64,000 nucleotides of DNA from Oasisia sp. SBJ-2009 (Eukaryota > Annelida > Polychaeta > Sabellida > Siboglinidae): positions 32,499,932 to 32,563,931 of the forward strand of contig OZ024864.1 of the NCBI GenBank assembly GCA_964017155.1, read 5' to 3'. The translations under genes were made by a program, and so were the position numbers. A model generated the notes under the pieces. The model had not been told where the DNA came from. It did not search any database and saw nothing but the letters and a program-made list of their open reading frames with translations. Below are positions 36,001-45,000 of this stretch, one piece after another. The first letter of the stretch is position 1. Each line of letters opens with the position of its first letter.

Positions 36001-39000
36001 TAAGACAAAATTAATTATAAAATATTGGAATAAATGTACTGAAACAATGACAGTATTATAACATCGATAAATAAATATGATAAAACAACATGGCAATTTT
36101 TAAATATATATATATATATATATATTTGGCTGCACCAACTCTATGGAATTCGCTTCGTGCCAGTGTTAAATTAGGACAAAATATAGTTTCATTCTGCCGG
36201 TGTCTAAAAACCTATCTCTTTAACACTGTCTATCCTCCTTAGCTTCCTAACACCTTCATCCTTCCATTTTCTGTGACTGGTTCATAAACTTGATGGAGGA
36301 GGGATGCATGACTTAAGTGCACGCCGAGTTCTTACAACTGACGTCCCGTGTCCCCGTCCAGAGGGAAAAAGGTCGTACTGGACATGTCAGAAATAGGTGA
36401 GGTCAGATACGATTTTCTTTGCCATTTGCAGTGTTAACTGGTATAGTTGTTCCGTCATGCGGTCTTGCAATAAATCATGCATATCCTGTTTAATTTCTCT
36501 CTTTTTTGTCTGAGATGCTTACCTGCCAGCATCCCAGACACAAACAATGGCAACGTCACCAAACTGTTTTGAAAATGAGTCTGCAACTGTAACTGACTTA
36601 TTTGCATTAACGGAACAACAATATCAACTACAATATTTTCTGACCCAACATACAACAACTACCGAAATAGCTGTTTCATAAACTGACAACAATTCAATCA
36701 CATAAAAAATATCCCAAAGCCATCAGACCTTAGTTGTAACCATGCTAATGTGATTTGCTTAACTGTTCTAGCTGGTAATAAGACCTTGTAAGTGATATGA
36801 TTTTGCATATTTGCACCTAGTGACAAGCTTGACACCAACCTTTGTCGTGTCTCTTTTGGTGGAAACTTAGAAAAGTCAGCAAACCCATCCTGGCTGCAAA
36901 GATAAAAGATTGGGTTTAACTTCAGTAAGGATAGATGACAATTTTCACAAGAAGTAAATTTACATATTTACAAATCTAGACAAAACTTACTTTTAAACAA
37001 TTAACATTTCTGAATACACTGTACCTGAAAGGGCCACACCTTACTTACGAATAAAACAAATTGAGAGGTAATTGTTACAAAAACGTACTTTCTTTACAGT
37101 AAGCAGAAACACATTTCACGTATTCATTTCCAAAACCATCAGCGACACTGCACATTCCACTAGTCCAGGAAAGTTTACCACTGCATGGTTCATGCAGCTA
37201 TGTTAGAACTGACCGTCTGTGTCTCACCTGTCGTCTGACGTAGGACACTGAGAGAAGTCTCCAAAGTCACCATTGGCCGTCGCTGCAACCCACACACAGC
37301 ACTGTTAGGACGCTGCACAGTCTACGAGGGTCTAACTCACAACACTGCCTTCCTTTCTTCATTCCTTCCTTACCACAACCAACTCACAAGACTTACAAAA
37401 CAGCTCAAACTCTTAAAATAAAAAAGCACAATGTATAGCGACGTAAATTTTTATAGAACTAACAAAAATACGATCAGTTACAGATCCCGCGTGTTTTCTT
37501 CACAGGAACATGGTCTAATCACCATAATTACTAACAGCTTTTTACTCATGGCTAGTGCAATATGTATCATGACTCATGTATCGTATGACGACGGGACTCC
37601 ATCGTTCCAACCATCTGATGTTGCCCTCACACATGCAAATACACTCACACACATACTCAAGCACACACACACACACACACACACATAAGCAAACACATAT
37701 ATACACATGCTCGCTCGCTCGCTCACTCACCTTCCCCCTGTCGGGGATTGAAGTCAGCAAAATCACCATTTGCACTTGTTTTGTTTGTGGGTGAAGAAAA
37801 GCCCCCTAATAGGTCCGGATTGTCGTGCTGGTGTTGTCTTCTTGTGCCACCACCAGATGGCGATACTCTCCTTGCAGCAGTCGTTACTTCGCTACGAGAC
37901 GTTTGACTCTGTGAAACAAGTAACAACATTTAAAGTAGAGAGAAATTATAACAATTAAAGCCTACTAATCATGTTTCCCATAGTGGGTTTGCTCCCTGTC
38001 CACCTCCACTGGTTACGTAGATTCCTATAGTCTGATATGTTTATTTCTGTGACGCAGGAGCAGTTTTCATAGCAAAGTGATCTGACTTAAATTTCCGTAA
38101 TTATTACAGAACATCCATAATGGTTGGCAGCCCAGGATATGTCTGGACATGGCTCCATACAAGATTTATTTAATCACTTCAAGCAATGTCCTTGGAACAA
38201 ATGCATGGAATGCTTATACAACTAGGTAGTCTGATTTGCACAAAAATCATTGGATCCCAGGTTTATAGGTGCATTCAGACCTTCTCAAAACTGACAAGTA
38301 GTAGTAAAGTTGCTAATAACGGATGGATAATCCCGAGAGCTGAAACTGATACATTACAAAGGTAACAGCGATAGAATAGTGTAATATTTTCACCAGACCT
38401 CAGAGAAGGCAAATTCTATATAGTTGGTGCAGTTCTCTAGTTCCAACAATGACTTTCACTTTACTGCATGTCTGCATGTGGCCCACTGGTCACTAACAAG
38501 TCTACGCCTAGGAGCCATGTTGATAACTATCAATGACATGACTGGTAGCAACTCAACTGGATCAGTATTAAGTCAACAGTTTCTTAATTAAACTACCTAA
38601 ACTGGCCAGTACTGGCTGTGAGTGACGTCACAACCGTCCTTGCCACCTGCGAGCTAAACCCACTGAGACTACTTCAACACGGGCAAAGAATTACTTCTGG
38701 CCAAAGGTCTCTGCAGGACAGGCAATATGATGACAGACCTTAGAGTCCGTGTCCTTGCCATAGGAGGCTGCAGCCCCCAGGTCTATAGGCTTAGCCCGCC
38801 GTGCCCTGCGTGTGGGTGACGTCTGCTCCTCCACTGATGCGGAGGAGCGTGATCTCTCGACAGACTTGTAGTCATTGGCACTATAGTCGTCTGCCGCATC
38901 CTTGTACTGTGAATATTTACTCGGCGTCGGGTCATCACATAGATCATCGTTGTCATCATCCGCACTGTCAAACAAACACACCTCCTATCCATAAGAAAAT

Positions 39001-42000
39001 TCCCTTTTGTCCATATAAAACATTACACATAAAGAATTCTAATTTTGCGTTAGCCACACAGTGAAATATTCGTTATAAAATATAGTAAATATTTACATTC
39101 TAGAATCCACCCCAATTACAAACACAAAGCTGCTAGGAATACACATTAAAATGCTGACATGAAGATTCCCTCAATAATTCATATGCACAATTTTGTTCTT
39201 TAAAACGATTTTGCCTCTTAACTGTGACATTAACATGAACACTAACAACCGTCAACACAAGGATCATGCCATTTTCACAGATGTCACAGAAATATTATTC
39301 TCCGCAAAATGGCAGCTGTTGCTTGTATTTTTAAAGCTCATATACTACGGCAACAGATTTTCTTTGTAATAATCTACTGAACAATAACATCACTGTATAC
39401 AGAACATACATTTCTTTACAACTCAACACACAAACGTTAATTGTGTGCAGTGTAAGCGTGCCCTACCAGTAGTCGGGGGTGTCGTCAAATCCTTTCACTT
39501 TGCTCACAAAGTCCTTGACCTTGTCCAGAGCCTCCTGGGCCATGGACTTGTTGCCCCCTTTGTCCCACGTGTCGATCTCATCCATGGGCCCCCCCTGGGG
39601 TCGGTCCATGCGCTGGGGCGTCTCGTCGTACCTGTCACCTGGACAACAACCCCATGACCTTACACGACCCACACTCTTGTGTCATAAGTCAACTAAAGTA
39701 GCAATATCACAAGTCATCTTTTTGGACATTGCATGATTTCAGACACACTCAAAATATAGTTACGTTGTGTGTTGTTCAGTTTTTTAGTCACTCAAAACTC
39801 TGCGCGGGTCAAAATCCATGGTACTGAAATCTTGGCATATTATAATACATGTCATGGCAGTGTTCCCCTGAGTAAAATGAGGGGTGAGGTGGTAGGGTGG
39901 ACTGAGCTAGCAACGTACATCCGGGGGTATGGCCACCCAGAGTTTGTTTTAAATACTTTCAAAATGGTGCACTCTGAGGTTATTTTAACCTATGTCCATG
40001 GATACAGAGAGGAAACAAATGCATTACTACAAGGTAGCAGCATGTAAACAAGTTTATAGCAAGAAATCATTACGAGGTGACAATTTAGGCATATTTTCGG
40101 TGGCTTAGTAAAACAGCATCATGTAGCAGAGGAAACACTGGCATGGTTTTGCACTGTTTCGTGTGATATGCAAACAATTTTTTATAGCATAGATAGGACT
40201 CACATATATTTACCTAGGCATCTTTGACGAGACGTGGATTCTGCCAGTATATTTTTGTAAGTACCTCAATAAAAACAACCCTTCTCATAATTTATTTCCA
40301 TGGCATTGATCACATGTGATACATAGTTACAATATGGTTTCAAAGTTTTAAAACTGCAAGAAAACTATTCCTACCCTAAATATTGCTGACATTAGTATAT
40401 TTGAAATACTTGTACAAAGTAGAGGGGGAGAGGGATAACGGCGAGAGGGGTGAGGGAGAGACAGGACTCAGGGGAGAGGAAGTGAGGGAAAAGAGGGAGA
40501 GAGGGAAAAGAGGGAGAGGGAAAAGAGGGAGAGAGGGAAAAGAGGGAGAGAGGGAAAAGAGGGAGCGAGGGAAGAGAGGGAGTGAGGGAAAAGAGGGAGA
40601 GAGGGAAAAGAGGGAGTGAGGGAAAAGAGGGAGAGAGGGAAAAGAGGGAGAGTGGGAAGAGAGGGAGTGAGGGAAGAGAGGGAGTGAGGGAAAAGAGGGA
40701 GTGAGGGAAAAGAGGGAGAGAGGGAAAAGAGGGAGTGAGGGAAAAGAGGGAAGAGAGGGAGAGAGGGAAGAGAGGGAGTGAGGGAAAAGAGGGAGAGAGG
40801 GAAAAGAGGTAGAGAGGGAAAAGAGGTAGAGAGGGAAAAGAGGGAGTGAGGGAAAAGAGGGAGTGAGGGAAAAGAGGGAGAGAGGGAAAAGAGGGAGTGA
40901 GGGAAAAGAGGGAGAGAGGGAAAAGAGGGAGTGAGGGAAAAGAGGGAGTGAGGGAAAAGAGGGAGAGAGGGAGAGAGGGAAAAGAGGGAGTGAGGGAAAA
41001 GAGGGAGTGAGGGAAAAGAGGGAGTGAGGGAAAAGAGGGAGTGAGGGAAAAGAGGGAGAGAGGGAAAAGAGGTAGAGATGGAAAAGAGGTAGAGAGGGAA
41101 AAGAGGGAGTGAGGGAAAAGAGGGAGTGAGGGAAAAGAGGGAGTGAGGGAAAAGAGGGAGTGAGGGAAAAGAGGGAGTGAGGGAAAAGAGGGAGTGAGGG
41201 AAAAGAGGGAGAGAGGGAGAGAGGGAGTGAGGGAAAAGAGGGAGAGAGGGAAAAGAGGGAGAGAGGGAAAAGAGGGAGAGAGGGAAAAGAGGGAGAGTGG
41301 GAAAAGAGGGACAGAGGGAAAAGAGGGAGAGAGGGAAAAGAGGGAGAGAGGGAAAAGAGGGAGTGAGGGAAAAGAGGGAGTGAGGGAAAAGAGGGAGAGA
41401 AGTGACTTACTGTAGCCGAAGCGGTTGAAGCTGGCGCTCTCCCCGGACAGCCCGATGTACTTGTCCTGGTTCTTCTTGGCTTTCTTACGTTCCTCCCGCA
41501 GTCGGTCGTCGTCCTGCACCATCTCCAGCAGGTCCTTCACCTTCTGTCTCACTGAGACACACAAACAACCAGTTTATACAGGGTGTAGAAGTTTTGTAAT
41601 TACAGGCTCATACACATCTACAGGGTCCGTGCACATCTGAACATTTGAAATTCAAGGGTATTCAAGACTTTTCAAGGCTATTTGAAAAATAAATTCAAGA
41701 CTGTTTTAATGACATACGTACTTTTAAGCACAGTAAAATAAGTTAACATTAAAAACGGCAGTAAAATAAGTTAACATTAAACATATTACTAGACTTAGAA
41801 AACAATGGCGCCGACCAAAATGAAATGCTGATTGTCCAATGTGCACGAGTTATTTTTGTGTGTAGGCTTTTCCTTTTCTAGCTGTTATTCATCACAACAA
41901 TTGAGTCAAAACAATATTTCATTTACCACAATTAAATTCAAGGCTTTTTAAGACTACTTTGTAAAATTCAAAGATTTCAAGGCCTTGAATTTGGTCCAAT

Positions 42001-45000
42001 CAAATTCAAGGCTTTTCAAGACCTTCAAGGCCCCATACGGACCCTGCATCTATATAAACAATTGCGTGATTCATTACAGCTACTTTGCAGAGTATACAAA
42101 GTCTACATGCAATAGAATGTGTATTATTTTAGTGCATACACACACAATGTTATTTGAACTTTCACTAGTTTGAACTTGACGTATTGTGTACCAATATCTA
42201 CACAAGAAACACCACAATAGTGTATGCTGGTATGCAGTCAAACAGCATTCATTTGCAAGGCCAGACATTATCCACATGGCCTGGCAGAAAGTCACGCATG
42301 AATGGGAAATCTGAATAAGCATACATGCCAAGCTAACAAGTGCTATCATCTAAACAAGGCCAGTCGTGACTATGTCATGGTAACTATTTAACTCCTCTCA
42401 CACTTGTATGTTCCTGCCCTGTTAAATCTTGACTACAGCACATTTTAAACTAAATATGTAACACAAGCTATGCTACAAATAGATACAATCTCATATACAC
42501 TGTGGTTGGCATCACTTGGCGGGTAGAGAAAAAAAAACGTTCACTTAATTTTTACCCATCGTTTTCAATAACAGGTGGTACATTACTCCTTCCTTCAAAC
42601 AAAGGCAAAGGCCATAATGATCAATATTAATACTGTGGAAAGAATTTGGATTAAAGAAGATATCATTAAACTATAAGCACATGGGTCAGGTAAGATGTAC
42701 AGGGCAACAATTTTCAACAATCATTCTCAATGTCTTATACTCTTAGGACATTGTATCCAGTGCAGTGCCACACACCGACTAGTTCATTACTCTCACTGCT
42801 AATCTGCCATCGTCATAACCACTGTCCCTTTACCAGGCCACATTCAGGGATTACTGCACCATTCAAAGTAACAAGTGACTCAGCTTAGTGATTTCATGCC
42901 ACTGTACAGTGTACACAATCTCGTTATATTATACACCCAGACAATGACAAATGGCTAGCATCTAGTCACCAAACACTGGAAAAGGGCAAAGTTCTGTTGG
43001 TCATTGCTTGTTGTTTATCTGCATGTGAGCTGATAAACGCAGGAGGATGTACGTTATTTTTAGGCCATCTTGAAATAGAAACTACCACAACTTGTACTGT
43101 CAGATATTATAGGACCCCAGACATAATTGTCCCATATAAATTTTGTTCCTCCTGTAACCATTTTAGCCAAACAGAAAAAAAACATCATGGTGTCGGACAT
43201 ATTCACACAGACGTCCGACAGCATACTGATGTTATCCCGTTTTTAAATAGCCCATAACACATCTGGCCAAACTTAACCTCACAGAAAGAGTATCGTACTT
43301 CTGTGGAACCCTTGAATGAATGAATTGAATGTTTATCCTGCCAGACTGTCTGACTGACACACATCTGCTACCCTAGTGCCCCTGCCCAGTTCCCCATGTG
43401 TTCCAAGTGCCTTCTTCCCCCACCTACCATTCACTCCCTGGTCTCGACCAAATTCATCTGTGAATGTGTAGCTCTCCAGCTGACGGAGGTCGTAAAGATG
43501 TTCGCGTGTGCTGGTGACTACTCGCTCGGAGCCGTTGCGTACCAGGTACGTCAACAGCAGCAGTGACTGCAAGAAACAACAGCATCGTGTCACAGCTATG
43601 GATCAACAGCATGACACCAAGTGACAAGATCTAGAAACAACAACATGACATCATGTCAGTCTAGTAACAACAATGTGGTATCATGCCAGTCTATGGATCA
43701 ACAGCATGACATCATGTCGCAATCTATGAACAACAATGTGACATCTTGTCAGTCTTGGTTTCTACTGACTTACTGTCATGACCCAACCACAGTAGCATGT
43801 AAGGCCTGAAGTAGAACGTGTCATCAAGAGTACTAATCTAGGAACATCAGGATAGGTAGGACCTACTATGTATAATTATTCTGAAAATGTGCAGCTAGAT
43901 AAACGAAATATCGCTGGAATATTGTACTCCATGTCCTCTGCCACAAAATCAGTCCCAGGCGATGTTTTGTTTTCTTACTTAACTCTGAAAACAACATACA
44001 ACCGCCAAACTGCTCCTTGCATATCTGATATAAAACACACACACTAGGTTACAAAATAAAATTACTGTAACCCTACCCCTAACCTTACTAAAACAACTAA
44101 AATTCAAAAACACACTCGCACAAAACTAGCCGGCAACATGGTGTCATTGGCAGCGGTTCCTTATGCATAGCTGTAGCTCTATGATTACTGTAACATCGGT
44201 ATTGTGTCGATGTGTCTTTTGTTAGCAGCGTTGGGGTAAGGTTAGGGTTTATGGTAAGTTTAGGATTAGTTAAAATTGGTTAGTTAAGAGTTTGGGACTT
44301 GGGTGACTTTAGGGTTAGGATAATTTGTGAAGGTCATTTATGTAGTGACACCGCGATAAACTATGGGTCACCTAAACTACCGATGCTACAGTAATTGTTG
44401 AGCTACACACAGCTTTCGCAAAGTGCTTTGTTAATTTTATTCTTTCAGGAATTTACATGATTTCATTATGTAACATTGTGTGTATGTACATAAGATATGT
44501 GAAGAAAAGTTTGACGACTGTAAGATATCACTTTCATGGTTAGGTTAGAAAGTAAACAAAAAGATCGATGTGTATGGCCACTACACCAACGACTCTGGCA
44601 CAAGCCCATGGTCATGGGATGATGCTGCCGTGCAGGTCCCAGCAAGACATCTCGACTGCGTTCAACATTCTAAGTGAATCTGAATCAGCCGAATACCCAT
44701 ATTCGATTATTATTTTCGAGGATATTTGATTTGTGTGAAATTCCAGATTCATTCCATCCTTAACTCGTCAATATGAGTCGCTCACCTTGTAGATGTTGCG
44801 CCAAGACTTCCTCTCATGTAGCATGCGTTTCCATAACATGCCCATCACCTCGGGAAAGTGTTCATAGGTGAAGGTGTAGCGTGCCACCTCCTGCATGAGT
44901 GTGCCGTGAGGGCCCCACGCGTCATCGTTGGTCGCCTCCCGAACCTTCGCCTCCACCTCCGAGTAGTTCATCACCACATTGGTGCTGCAAGCACATGGCA

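Noticed and set aside
40392..41564. A 390-residue open frame rich in Ser, Pro, Leu and Phe
   Set aside because: Only its first ~47 codons (CLINT1 exon 4) are real; the rest is the 17 bp minisatellite read past a good GTAAGT donor.
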